Counted from the first letter of the stretch, positions 41,969-51,140 are shown. The stretch: 64,000 nucleotides of DNA from an uncultured Rhodospirillaceae bacterium (GCA_937887565.1 CALABS010000036.1:1-64000), one strand, 5' to 3'. A program made the numbers and translations. Notes: generated from the letters alone by a model not told the origin.

Positions 41969-42652
41969 ATGTCCGTCGTCACCATCATCCCCGCCCGGGG
42001 CGGTTCCAAGGGCATACCCCGCAAGAACCTCATCGATTTCGCCGGCCGGCCACTGCTGTGGTGGAGCGTCGATCAGGCGCTGAAGTCGACGTCGGTGGAC
42101 GCGGTCTACGTCACCTCGGACAGCGACGAGATCCTGGACGCCGCCCGCTCGTGGGGGGCTCGGCCCATCCGCCGCCCGGACGAATTGTCAGGCGACACCG
42201 CCAGTTCCGAATCGGCCCTGCTGCACGCCCTCGACACCATCGGCGGCGAGCCCGACGCGGTCGTGTTTCTGCAGCCGACCTCGCCGCTCCGCAAGCCGGG
42301 CGACATCGATGGCGCCGTCGGCCATTTCCGCGCCAGCGGCGCGGACTCCCTGTTCTCGGGTGCCAAGCTCGAAGACTTCATCGTCTGGCACCGCGAGGAC
42401 GATACGCTGGAATGCCTCAATCACGACTGGCGCGCCCGCAAGCGGCGTCAGGAGCGTCACGGCATGAGCTACGTGGAGAACGGGTCGGTCTACGTCTTCC
42501 GCCCCGCCATCCTGCGTGAGACCAACAACCGCTTCGGCGGCCGCATCGAGATCTTCGAGATGGCCCTGTGGCAGTCCTTCGAGATCGATGACCTGGAAGG
42601 CTTGGACCTGTGCCAGACGCTGTTCCGCCACTATCTCTGGACACAGCCGTGA
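41969..42652 (+). CDS. Acylneuraminate cytidylyltransferase (NeuA/LegF/PtmB-like)
   Basis: A 227-residue CMP-nonulosonate synthetase. It starts VVTIIPARGGSKGIPRKNLIDFAG, slightly shortened here in citing, and has TSDSDEILDAA, PDELSGDTASSESALL, VFLQPTSPLRKPGD and ENGSVYVFRPAIL. It activates a nine-carbon sugar acid with CTP. It belongs to a different family branch from the two SpsF-type enzymes upstream, which supports a second nonulosonate. Partners are the KdsC-like phosphatase and SAF-less NeuB 3 kb downstream. Confidence 0.9.
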   Translation: MSVVTIIPARGGSKGIPRKNLIDFAGRPLLWWSVDQALKSTSVDAVYVTSDSDEILDAARSWGARPIRRPDELSGDTASSESALLHALDTIGGEPDAVVFLQPTSPLRKPGDIDGAVGHFRASGADSLFSGAKLEDFIVWHREDDTLECLNHDWRARKRRQERHGMSYVENGSVYVFRPAILRETNNRFGGRIEIFEMALWQSFEIDDLEGLDLCQTLFRHYLWTQP

Positions 42653-43716
42653 CCGGGCCGATCCTGCTGCCGGCGCCGGACCAGTGCCGATTCGCCGTGA
42701 TGGGCGCGGGCTGGCACCTTTGCACCCTGGCGGAAAAGCTGGTCGAAGCGGGCTTTCCCCGGCCGCTCGTCTTCACCTATCCGCGAGTCGAGCACGAACG
42801 CGACCGTATCCTGCTGACCGACCCGCGCCTTTACAAGAACGTGTTCGACACGTGCGACCACCTTGGCATCCCCGTCGTCGACGAGAAGCTGGACGACGCC
42901 GCCATGGTCGCCCGCATGCTCGAGGCCGGATGCTCGGCGGTGTTTTCCCTGAGCTGGCGGCGCCGCATCACTCGCACGCTGATCGACGCCTTTCCCGAGC
43001 GGATCTTCAACCTGCATCCGTCGCTTCTTCCCAAGGAACGCGGCAGCGGAACCTTTAGCTACCGCATCCTCAACGGCTCGCGCGAGGTGTCGGCGACCCT
43101 GCATCTGGTGGACGAGGGGCTCGACACCGGGCCGGTGATCCTTCAGCAGGCCGACGAGATCGCCGTGAACCGTCCCAAGCCGCGCGACTTCCTGATCGCG
43201 ACCAACGACCTCTACGGCCGGCTCATGGACCGTTTCCTGGGCACCGTCCTGGACGGACGCCCCCTGCAGCCGCGCCCACAGGTCGAGGACGACAACACCT
43301 ACCTGCCCCTACTTCACACAGAAACCAACGGTGCCATCGATTGGGACTGGAGCGCCGACGAAATCGAACGCTTCATCCGCGCCTTCGGCCCCCCCTATCC
43401 CGGCGCATATACCTACGTCGGCGAGACCCGCTTCGCCGTCACCGAGGCGTCGCTGGAGCCGTCTCCGATAGCCTATCATCCCTATCTGGCCGGCCGCGTG
43501 GTGTCCCTGAAGACCGACGGCACCGCCCAGGTGATTGCCCGCGGCGGTCTGCTGCGCCTGGAGGAGATCGCCGTCGAGGGCGAACGGATGGCGCCCGCCC
43601 GCCTGCTCAAGCACACCTCATGCCTGCTTACCCCGCGCGCGGTCCTCGACCGCGCCCGCACCGCCGTTCTGCGCGCCGCGCAAATGAACGTGCCCGACAT
43701 CAAGGGACGGCAATGA
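42649..43716 (+). CDS. Formyltransferase-family protein (sugar N-formyltransferase candidate)
   Basis: A 355-residue protein related to methionyl-tRNA formyltransferase. The catalytic block Asn121-Leu-His123 lies in IFNLHPSLLPKERGSG, with LHLVDEGLDTGPVILQ carrying the conserved Asp. A C-terminal domain like that of ArnA/Fmt follows (RFIRAFGPPYPGAYTY). In sugar clusters such enzymes transfer formyl from N10-formyl-tetrahydrofolate to an amino sugar. GTG start overlaps the NeuA-like stop. The real fmt would lie elsewhere with def, so a glycan role is favoured. Confidence 0.85.
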   Translation: MTGPILLPAPDQCRFAVMGAGWHLCTLAEKLVEAGFPRPLVFTYPRVEHERDRILLTDPRLYKNVFDTCDHLGIPVVDEKLDDAAMVARMLEAGCSAVFSLSWRRRITRTLIDAFPERIFNLHPSLLPKERGSGTFSYRILNGSREVSATLHLVDEGLDTGPVILQQADEIAVNRPKPRDFLIATNDLYGRLMDRFLGTVLDGRPLQPRPQVEDDNTYLPLLHTETNGAIDWDWSADEIERFIRAFGPPYPGAYTYVGETRFAVTEASLEPSPIAYHPYLAGRVVSLKTDGTAQVIARGGLLRLEEIAVEGERMAPARLLKHTSCLLTPRAVLDRARTAVLRAAQMNVPDIKGRQ

Positions 43717-45101
43717 AGAAAGCCCTGGTCTTCATCGACTACGACATCACCATCCGCCACTTCATACACAGCGGTGTGCTGAAGGAGCTGGAGAGCCGGT
43801 ACGACGTCACCTACGTCTTCCATACCGATTCCACATCCTCCAAGCGAACCGTTCATGTGGACGTCGCCGGCCTGGGCCTGGGTCGCACCCGCATGCTCGA
43901 CGTCCCGCGCGCGCGCCTCGGGGCCTGGTACCACCTGTTCATCCCAAGCATGCTTGCCCGTCACCGGGGGACCAGCAACTACGGCCCAACACTTGAACAG
44001 GTGGCCATGAACCACACGCCCAAGATGGTCACCGCCTACCGGCTGCTTTCCCAGCCCGGTATCCGCCATGCCTTCATCGCCGGCATGAAGCTGCGCCTGG
44101 GCCGCTACGAGCCGCTGGAGCGCCTGCTGGACGAGGAAAAGCCCGACATCGTCCTGCACCCCAGCCTGCTGGCCGGCTTTTTCATCAACGACCTGATGAT
44201 CAGCTGCGAACGTCGCGGTGTGCCGCTGGTCGTGATGATGAACTCGTGGGACAATCCGTCCAACAAGGCGATGTCCACCGGCATGCCAACCAAGCTTGTG
44301 GTCTGGGGGCCGCAGACCAAGAAACACGCGATGCAGTATCTGGGCATGCCGGAGGACCGCATCGAGATGTTCGGCGCGGCCCAATTCGAGGTCTACCGCG
44401 AGCCGGTCACCGAGAGCCGCGAGGAACTGGCCTGCATGTTCGGCGTTCCGGCGGACAAGCCAATCCTTCTGTACGGCGGCGCGTCGAAGAGCCTCAATGA
44501 AACCGGACATCTGCGGCGGCTGGACGCCGCCATCGAGAGCGGCGCCATTCCCCCGTGCCACATCATCTACCGGCCGCATCCCTGGCGCGGCCGCCTAGTT
44601 GCCGGCGAGATCAGCCTGTTCGACGCGGGGCTCAAGAACGTGACCCTCGATCCTCACATGGCGGAGTTCTACCGCTCGGTCGTCACCACACCCAGCCCGG
44701 CCCTCTATCTCGCCGACTACCAGGTGACCCGGCGGCTGATGGCGCTGATCGACGCCCTGGTGTCGCCGCTGTCGACGATCCTTCTCGAGGCCGCCATGCA
44801 CGGCAAGCCCGCCCTTGCCCTTTTCGTCGACGCCGAGCCGGGCAGTCAGGGAACCCGCCTTCTGGACGTCATCGGGCGGCTGGTCTATTTCGCCGAATTC
44901 ATCGACTCCGAAGGTATCCTGGCCTGCGACCAGATCGAACAGCTCCCCGAGATGGTCTGCCAGCTGATGACCATGGCCGGCCGGCCGGCGGTGCGGGATG
45001 CGCTGTTCCACCACGCCGACAAGTACCTCGACCGCTCGGGTCCGCCCTATGGCGCCCGCCTCGCGGACCTCGCCGACCGCTTGACCGAGGGAATGCCGTG
45101 A
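43713..45101 (+). CDS. GT-B-fold surface carbohydrate protein, CDP-glycerol transferase-like
   Basis: A 462-residue cytoplasmic protein, not firmly recognised. It opens KKALVFIDYDITIRHFIHSG and has GVPLVVMMNSWDNPSNKAM, KLVVWGPQTKKHAM, RPHPWRGRLVAGEI and DALVSPLSTILLEAAMHGKP. The last two resemble the donor-binding half of glycerophosphotransferases and capsule transferases. It resembles in kind the two GT-B proteins at 26-29 kb. ATGA and GTGA overlaps place it tightly between the formyltransferase and phosphatase genes. Confidence 0.6.
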   Translation: MKKALVFIDYDITIRHFIHSGVLKELESRYDVTYVFHTDSTSSKRTVHVDVAGLGLGRTRMLDVPRARLGAWYHLFIPSMLARHRGTSNYGPTLEQVAMNHTPKMVTAYRLLSQPGIRHAFIAGMKLRLGRYEPLERLLDEEKPDIVLHPSLLAGFFINDLMISCERRGVPLVVMMNSWDNPSNKAMSTGMPTKLVVWGPQTKKHAMQYLGMPEDRIEMFGAAQFEVYREPVTESREELACMFGVPADKPILLYGGASKSLNETGHLRRLDAAIESGAIPPCHIIYRPHPWRGRLVAGEISLFDAGLKNVTLDPHMAEFYRSVVTTPSPALYLADYQVTRRLMALIDALVSPLSTILLEAAMHGKPALALFVDAEPGSQGTRLLDVIGRLVYFAEFIDSEGILACDQIEQLPEMVCQLMTMAGRPAVRDALFHHADKYLDRSGPPYGARLADLADRLTEGMP

Positions 45102-45625
45102 CCGCCCGCGTCCCCTGGCCGCCATCGGTTGATCTAGTCGTCTTCGATTTTGACGGAGTGATGACGGACAACCGGGTCCTGGTATTCCAGGACGGCAGCG
45201 AGGCCGTTGTTTGCAGCCGTGCCGACGGGCTTGGCCTCGACCGCCTGCGGGAAGCAGGCGTCGAGATGATGATCCTGTCAACCGAAACCAACCCGGTGGT
45301 CGCCGCGCGCGCGCGCAAGTTGCGCATGCCAGTGATCCACGGCCAAAAGGACAAGGCGGCGACACTGGCCGCCCTGCTGGCCGAACGCGGAACCGATCCG
45401 GCCCGCGTGGTCTATGTGGGCAATGACGCCAACGACCTCGGGTGTCTGGCGATGGTCGGCCTTCCCGTGGCCGTCGCCGATGCGGTCCCCGAGGTGATCG
45501 CGACCGCCCGCTGGGTGCTCACACGTAACGGCGGCGACGGCGCGGTACGCGAATTCTGCGACCATCTCGCCAACCATCTCGCCGGGCTACCCCAATCGGC
45601 GCCTCAACCAATTAATGGCCGTTGA
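45098..45625 (+). CDS. KdsC-like HAD phosphatase
   Basis: A 175-residue cap-less HAD of the KdsC type. The nucleophile is Asp17 with Asp19 in VFDFDGVMTDN; later motifs are ILSTETNPVVAARA, IHGQKDKAATL and VVYVGNDANDLGCL. Such enzymes dephosphorylate Kdo-8-phosphate or nonulosonate-9-phosphates. Directly preceding a NeuB-family gene, it is a candidate for the phosphatase after a phospho-sugar condensation, as in the KDN-9-phosphate route. GTG start overlaps the preceding stop. Confidence 0.88.
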   Translation: MTARVPWPPSVDLVVFDFDGVMTDNRVLVFQDGSEAVVCSRADGLGLDRLREAGVEMMILSTETNPVVAARARKLRMPVIHGQKDKAATLAALLAERGTDPARVVYVGNDANDLGCLAMVGLPVAVADAVPEVIATARWVLTRNGGDGAVREFCDHLANHLAGLPQSAPQPINGR

Positions 45626-45636
45626 AGGAGACTCTG

Positions 45637-46512
45637 ATGACTATCGAACCCGTCAACATCGGCGGCAGGCTCGTCGGACCCGGCGAAGCCTGCTACGTCA
45701 TCGCCGAAATCGGCATCAACCACAACGGCAGCATGGATCTCGCCCGGCGCCTGATTTCGGCCAGCGTGCTGGCAGGCTGCCAGGCGGTGAAGTTCCAGAA
45801 GCGCACCGTGGACGTGGTCTACAGCAAGGAGGAGTTGGACCGTCCACGCGAGAACCCGTTCGGCGCCACCAACGGCGATCTCAAGCGCGGACTGGAATTC
45901 GGCGACGCCGAATACAAGGAGATCGCCGAGTACTGCCGGATGCATGACATCCATTGGTTCGCGTCGTGCTGGGACGAGGCGTCGGTCGATTTCATCGACC
46001 GGTATGCTCCGCCCTGCTACAAGATCGCCTCGGCCAGCCTCACCGACGACAACCTGCTGCGTCATCACCGCGCGACCGGGCGGCCGATCATCCTGTCGAC
46101 CGGCATGAGTACCGTCGAACAGATCGACCATGCCGTCGAGGTGCTGGGCACCAAGGACCTGGTCCTGATGCATACCACCAGCACCTATCCCAGCAAGCTG
46201 GAAGAGCTGAACCTGCGCATGATCGAGACCCTGCGGGATCGGTACCAGGTGCCGGTGGGATACTCGGGCCACGAAGTCGGCCTGCCGACCACCCTCGCCG
46301 CCGCGGTCATGGGCGCGTGCATAGTCGAGCGGCACATCACCCTCGACCGCGCCATGTGGGGCAGCGACCAGGCGGCTTCCGTCGAGCCCCAGGGCATGTC
46401 GCGCCTGGTCTCCTACATCCGTGCCGTCGAGAAGGCCACTGGTGACGGCGTCAAGCGTGTCTACGACAGCGAGAAGCCCATCATCGAGAAGCTTCGCCGC
46501 GTCGGCGCCTAA
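45637..46512 (+). CDS. NeuB-family nonulosonate(-9-phosphate) synthase without SAF domain
   Basis: A 291-residue synthase with YVIAEIGINHNGSMDLARRL, VKFQKRTVDVVY, YKIASASLTDDNL, MHTTSTYPSKLEELNLRM, GYSGHEVGLPTT and ERHITLDRAMWGSDQAASVEP. It lacks the C-terminal SAF domain of PseI upstream and ends after the barrel. A strong AAGGAG 7 nt before the chosen ATG excludes the in-frame upstream ATG at 45622. With a KdsC-like phosphatase beside it, a phosphorylated substrate is likely (inference). Confidence 0.9.
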   Translation: MTIEPVNIGGRLVGPGEACYVIAEIGINHNGSMDLARRLISASVLAGCQAVKFQKRTVDVVYSKEELDRPRENPFGATNGDLKRGLEFGDAEYKEIAEYCRMHDIHWFASCWDEASVDFIDRYAPPCYKIASASLTDDNLLRHHRATGRPIILSTGMSTVEQIDHAVEVLGTKDLVLMHTTSTYPSKLEELNLRMIETLRDRYQVPVGYSGHEVGLPTTLAAAVMGACIVERHITLDRAMWGSDQAASVEPQGMSRLVSYIRAVEKATGDGVKRVYDSEKPIIEKLRRVGA

Positions 46513-46533
46513 ACCAGCGGGACCCGGGGACGG

Positions 46534-48294
46534 ATGAAATACGGACTGTTCCGGACCGTTCGGCTGTCCTTGGGTCTTCTGCTGCCCCAGGAGCGTCTGG
46601 TCGCCGTCCTGCTGGCCGTGGCCACGGGGACGGTCGAACTGCTGCTCCTGGGGTCGATGATGGCGTTGATGCCATTGATATCGGTGGTCGCCTACCCCGA
46701 CACGGCGGCACGGTTACAGGCCTATCTGCCACTCGATATCGGCGGCCTGTCGCGTCTTGCGTTGATCGTGGCGATCGCCGCGGCCGCCGGGCTGCTGGCG
46801 GTGCTGGGTCAGGTGGGGACGATATGGCGGCAAGCCGCCTGGGAGGCGTTCGTCCGTCGCATCCATGTCCGGCTGTCCGACCATCTCGTGACCTCGGTGA
46901 TGGACTCGCCCTATCCCTGGCTGAGCGGGCAGTCGGCGCCGGCGCTGGCCCGCATCCTTTACAACGACCTGATTTCGTGGAGCCGGGACGGCGTCCTGGG
47001 GACGGTGCGGATGGCCGCCATGGTGCCGGTGGCCGTCTTGACCGGCGCCTTCATCCTGGGCTCCGCGCCCCTGGACGGCCTGATGGTGGTCGCGGTGGCT
47101 CTGTTGCTGCTGACGGCCGCCATCCGCATGGTCCGCCCACGGCAGCGAGCATGGGTTGAACGCAAGCGGGTCGCCTGTGAGGTGCTGTTCCGGCAGACCA
47201 CCGAAATGCTCAATGGCGTCCGCGACATCAAGCTGTCCCACGGCGCCCGGGCCTTCACCGCCGACCATAACCGTCACGTGGCCGACATGACCCTGGCCAG
47301 CGGCCGCATGCAGGTGCTCGGCAACCTCCCGTCGGCGACCCTGACGCTGGCCGGCTACCTCGCCCTGTTGGTGCTGGCGGTGGTGCTCAGCCTGCGCTAC
47401 CAGGACGGCCAGGAAGCCATGACCCGCCTAACCACCATCTTCCTGATGACGTCACGGCTGTTGCCGGTCATGGGGGCGATCTCCACCGCCTTCTCCCAGT
47501 TGTTCAACGCCGCCCCGTGGATCGAGGGACTGCACGTCCTCGATCGCGATATCCAGAACGCGAGGAAAGCGTTCGCCACCCACCGGGGGGTCCTGCCGCC
47601 GCCCCCCGATTGGCCCGCCATCATTCTGGACGGGGTGAGCTTCGCCTATGGCGACCGCACGGTGTTCACCGGTGTCGATCTGAGCATCGAGCGCGGCGGC
47701 GTCTATGGAATCGCCGGCCCGTCCGGATCCGGCAAGAGCACGCTGGTCGACCTGCTGCTCGGCCTCCAGGCGCCCACGACCGGGAGGATACTGGTCGGAT
47801 CGGCCGACCTGTCCGACATCGATCCGCGCCAATGGCATGCCCGCATCGGCTATGTGCCGCAGACCCCTAATTTCATCGATGGCACCATCCGGGAAAACAT
47901 CGTGTTCGGCCACCGTTCGGCCGATGAGGAAAGGCTCGCGGATGCCATCCGGCTTGCTGGACTGTGGGACATGGTGGCCGCGTTGCCCCAGGGTGTCGAC
48001 ACCCCGGTCGGCGATCGGGCCCTGCACCTCTCGGGCGGCCAGAGGCAGCGCGTGGCGCTGGCCCGCGCCCTCTACAAGGGGGCGGATCTGCTGGTGCTGG
48101 ACGAGGCCACCGCCAACCTGGATCCCGAGACCGAGCAGTTCATCCTCGGCACCATCACCTCCCTGCGCGGGCGGTGCACGGTCCTGGTGATCGCCCACCA
48201 GGACACTGCGCTGGCGCGATGTGACCTGATCATCCGTGTCGAAGGAACGCGCTGCGTCGTCCTCGCCAATGCGACGGCCACCCATCAGGGCTGA
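46534..48294 (+). CDS. ABC transporter, fused permease/ATPase (PglK/MsbA-like glycan flippase)
   Basis: A 586-residue half transporter. Six transmembrane segments occupy about residues 15-330. The nucleotide-binding domain has Walker A GPSGSGKST at 395-403, Q-loop GYVPQTPNFIDG, signature LSGGQRQR from 499 and Walker B LLVLDEAT with Asp523-Glu524. It is the only exporter in the window. PglK-type proteins flip undecaprenyl-diphosphate-linked oligosaccharides across the inner membrane. Its cargo is presumably the glycan built by the surrounding genes. Confidence 0.9.
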   Translation: MKYGLFRTVRLSLGLLLPQERLVAVLLAVATGTVELLLLGSMMALMPLISVVAYPDTAARLQAYLPLDIGGLSRLALIVAIAAAAGLLAVLGQVGTIWRQAAWEAFVRRIHVRLSDHLVTSVMDSPYPWLSGQSAPALARILYNDLISWSRDGVLGTVRMAAMVPVAVLTGAFILGSAPLDGLMVVAVALLLLTAAIRMVRPRQRAWVERKRVACEVLFRQTTEMLNGVRDIKLSHGARAFTADHNRHVADMTLASGRMQVLGNLPSATLTLAGYLALLVLAVVLSLRYQDGQEAMTRLTTIFLMTSRLLPVMGAISTAFSQLFNAAPWIEGLHVLDRDIQNARKAFATHRGVLPPPPDWPAIILDGVSFAYGDRTVFTGVDLSIERGGVYGIAGPSGSGKSTLVDLLLGLQAPTTGRILVGSADLSDIDPRQWHARIGYVPQTPNFIDGTIRENIVFGHRSADEERLADAIRLAGLWDMVAALPQGVDTPVGDRALHLSGGQRQRVALARALYKGADLLVLDEATANLDPETEQFILGTITSLRGRCTVLVIAHQDTALARCDLIIRVEGTRCVVLANATATHQG

Positions 48295-48349
48295 CACGAC
48301 AGCGGCGAGAGAGGATAATGACGAACCGTTCAGGGAGGATGAGCAGGGG

Positions 48350-49351
48350 ATGAGCGCGCGTGTTGATTTCACCGGCCGCCGGGTGGCGGTCACCGGGGGC
48401 GCCGGCCTCATCGGTTCGTATCTTGTCGAGCATTTGGCGGCCGCCGGAGCGCGCGTCACCGTGGTCGACGATTTCTCGAAGGGACGGCGCGAGAACCTCG
48501 CCGCCGTCTCCGACCGGATCGAGGTCCGCGAGGGCGACCTGGAAGACGCGCGCTTCGCCTTCGAGGCGGTCGAGGGCGCGGAGGTGGTCTTCCACCTGGC
48601 CAGCCGCGCCTTCGGTGTCGGCTACGGCAACGGGCGCCATGTGGAAATCCTGAACCACAACGAGAGGATCACCACCAACCTGATCGACGCCCTAGCCCGC
48701 CTGCGGCCGGCCCATGTGCTGATGACGTCGTCGTCCTGCGTCTACGACGACGACGGCCCGGAGACCATGCCCGAACTGCCGCTGTTCGACCGCGAGCCCG
48801 AGAAGGTCAACTGGGGCTACGGCTGGGCCAAGCGTTTCCTGGAACAGAAATCCGTCATCCTGTCCCGCGAGACCGGGATCCCGGTCACCATCGTCCGTCC
48901 CTTCAATATCTATGGCGAACGTTATTTGTGGGTCGGCGAGTACAGTCAGGCCATTCCCATGCTGATCAAGCGGGTGATGGATGGCGAGGATCCCGTCGTC
49001 ATGTGGGGCAGCGGCCGGCAGCGCCGCAACTACATGCATGCCAGCGACTGCGCCCGCTTGATGATGCGTCTGGTGGCGGCCGGCCATTCCAGCGCGCCGG
49101 TCAACCTCGGCACCGAGGAAACCATCACCGTCCATGAGCTGGTGGAACTGATCTGCCGCCGGGGCGGCAAGACCCCGATCCTGAAGACCGACACCACCAA
49201 GCCGGAGGGACGTTTTTGCAAAAGCGCCTCGTCGGAGCGGCTCCGCGCGATCCTGGGGGATCTCGACTTGAAGGTGACGCTGGACGATGGCATCGGCCGA
49301 ATGATCGACTGGTATCGTGCCACCTTCCCGTCGCCGGAGAACCACCATTGA
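48350..49351 (+). CDS. NAD-dependent epimerase/dehydratase (extended SDR)
   Basis: A 333-residue extended SDR with VAVTGGAGLIGSYLVEHLA, VVDDFSKGRRENL, FHLASRAFGVGYG, MTSSSCVYDDDGP and YGWAKRFLE as the catalytic YxxxK. Later blocks RPFNIYGERYLW and RRNYMHASDCARL are typical of GDP/UDP-sugar epimerases. It probably epimerises C4 or C2/C3 of a nucleotide sugar for the downstream GT4s. A 55-nt gap separates it from the ABC gene; the ATG follows CAGGGGA. Confidence 0.88.
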   Translation: MSARVDFTGRRVAVTGGAGLIGSYLVEHLAAAGARVTVVDDFSKGRRENLAAVSDRIEVREGDLEDARFAFEAVEGAEVVFHLASRAFGVGYGNGRHVEILNHNERITTNLIDALARLRPAHVLMTSSSCVYDDDGPETMPELPLFDREPEKVNWGYGWAKRFLEQKSVILSRETGIPVTIVRPFNIYGERYLWVGEYSQAIPMLIKRVMDGEDPVVMWGSGRQRRNYMHASDCARLMMRLVAAGHSSAPVNLGTEETITVHELVELICRRGGKTPILKTDTTKPEGRFCKSASSERLRAILGDLDLKVTLDDGIGRMIDWYRATFPSPENHH

Positions 49352-50508
49352 CCGACCTCGCATCCGGAGACACCAAGGCGCGTCCGTCGACACTGTTCCT
49401 TTTTCCCGGCCAGAGCCGCCGGGCCCGCCTGCCCGACCTAGACCGGGGCCTGGTGCCGATCGATTTCTTCTACGGCATGCCGGCGGCCCAGGCAGCGGGC
49501 TACCAGACCGTCATCGGCGATACCCACCGCGACCCGCCGGGCGCCCTGAGCCGAGCCCATCTGCGCTGGGAGATCCTGCGCAACCGCATCAGCCATTTCG
49601 GACTGAGCCGCCAGCGGGTCGCCGCACTGGCCGAGGAAATCTCCCGCTTCGACATCGCCCTGGCCTTCACCGACTTCTTCAGCCTTTCCCTCGGCCTGCA
49701 CGCCGACTTGCTGCCGCGCCGGCCGGTGCTGTGCGGCGGGTTCCACGGACTCACCGACCTTGTCGCGCACGCTCACCCGCTCTGGCGTCCCCGGTACGAA
49801 CGCCTGGCCGCGCGGGCCGTCGCCAACCTCGACCACGTATTCTTCTTCGGCGACGCCGACCGTGCCGAAGCGATCCGCCGCTACGGGTTGGACGAGGAAC
49901 GCACCAGCCTGTTCCCATTCGGGGTCGACACGGCGTTCTGGTCGCCGGACCATCTTCACGGAATCCGGCCGGCGAGCGAGCACGTGCTCGCCGTCGGTTC
50001 CGACCACCAGCGCGATTTCGACACTCTGGCCGCCGCCCCCACCGATGTGGAAGTGCGCATCCTGACCCGCCTCAATGTGACCGTTCCACCGGAGCGCTCC
50101 AACGTCCGCATGCTGAAAGGCAGTTTTTACCAGTCGGCCATCTCGGATAGCGAATTGCGGGGCATGTATCTTGACGCCATGGCGGTGGCGGTGCCGCTCA
50201 AGGACGTCAACCAACCCTCGGGCTACAGCGCGACACTTCAGGCAATGAGCTGCGGGCGGCCAGTCGTGTTGTCTGATTTCCGGGGGTTGTGGGACCGGCA
50301 AATCTTCCGGTCCGGGGAGAACTGCCTGCTGGTTCGTCCCGGCGACCGCCGAGGCATGGCCGAAGCGATCGATGCGCTGAAGGCCGATCCGGAACTTCGG
50401 GAACGCATCGGCGCCTCGGCACTGGATACCGCGCGTCGGCACTTCTCGGTCGAGCGCATGAACAAGGGCCTCATCGACTTGCTTGAGCGCGTATGGCAGG
50501 ACCGATGA
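49348..50508 (+). CDS. Glycosyltransferase family 4
   Basis: A 386-residue GT-B enzyme. The N-terminal half has FYGMPAAQAAGYQTVIGD; the C-terminal GT4 half has FPFGVDTAFWSPDHL, AVGSDHQRDFDTL and the donor site QPSGYSATLQAMSCGRPVVL, where Glu of the usual motif is replaced by Gln. The start is a TTG in a TTGA overlap with the epimerase stop; no in-frame ATG or GTG lies nearby. The sugar is unknown. Confidence 0.82.
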   Translation: MTDLASGDTKARPSTLFLFPGQSRRARLPDLDRGLVPIDFFYGMPAAQAAGYQTVIGDTHRDPPGALSRAHLRWEILRNRISHFGLSRQRVAALAEEISRFDIALAFTDFFSLSLGLHADLLPRRPVLCGGFHGLTDLVAHAHPLWRPRYERLAARAVANLDHVFFFGDADRAEAIRRYGLDEERTSLFPFGVDTAFWSPDHLHGIRPASEHVLAVGSDHQRDFDTLAAAPTDVEVRILTRLNVTVPPERSNVRMLKGSFYQSAISDSELRGMYLDAMAVAVPLKDVNQPSGYSATLQAMSCGRPVVLSDFRGLWDRQIFRSGENCLLVRPGDRRGMAEAIDALKADPELRERIGASALDTARRHFSVERMNKGLIDLLERVWQDR

Positions 50509-51140
50509 TCAACGGAGGCCCCCTGCACTACGGCACGGCCTATCTCAGCCGCGAACGCTGGATGTCCTTCGTCTACCAAGTGACGAGCATAGCAGACCTG
50601 CGACCCCGCGCGGTCGCGGAGATCGGCGTCGGGCCGGGCGTAGTCGCGAACATGGTCGCCGCCACCTTTCCCGGCTGCGAATACGTGTCCATCGACATCG
50701 ATCCCGCGCTGCAACCCAAGGTCTGCGCCAGCGTGACGGCGCTTCCATTCAGGGACGGGCAATTCGACGCGTCGTTCTGCTGTCAGGTCCTTGAACACCT
50801 GCCGTTCGACCAGTTCCTCCCCGCCCTCACCGAGCTGAGGCGGATTACCTCCAACCGAGTGGTAATCTCGCTTCCTGACGTGACGCCCTTCGTCTATTTG
50901 CGCGCACCCGGCCTGCGGCGACTGCTGCCCTGGTTGTGGCGGGGCATCGACCTGCCGGGTCTTCCGGCCGAACATGATTTCGCGGCCCACGGGCAGCACC
51001 ACTGGGAAATCGGCAAGAAGGGCTATCCGGTCCGGCGAATTCTGGGCGAAATCGCCAAGGCCGGGTTCCGGCGCCCGCGCCACTTCCGGATGGTCGAAAG
51101 GCCTTATTGGCACTTTTTCCTGCTGGACACCGTCTCATGA
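50505..51140 (+). CDS. Class I SAM-dependent methyltransferase
   Basis: A 211-residue Methyltransf_11 protein with VAEIGVGPGVVANMVA as motif I, YVSIDIDPAL, FCCQVLEHLPFDQFLPAL and VVISLPDVTP. I took the ATG that overlaps the GT4 stop as ATGA; an ATG 12 nt upstream gives four more residues. It stands between two GT4 genes and probably methylates the growing chain or a terminal sugar. Confidence 0.83.
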   Translation: MINGGPLHYGTAYLSRERWMSFVYQVTSIADLRPRAVAEIGVGPGVVANMVAATFPGCEYVSIDIDPALQPKVCASVTALPFRDGQFDASFCCQVLEHLPFDQFLPALTELRRITSNRVVISLPDVTPFVYLRAPGLRRLLPWLWRGIDLPGLPAEHDFAAHGQHHWEIGKKGYPVRRILGEIAKAGFRRPRHFRMVERPYWHFFLLDTVS

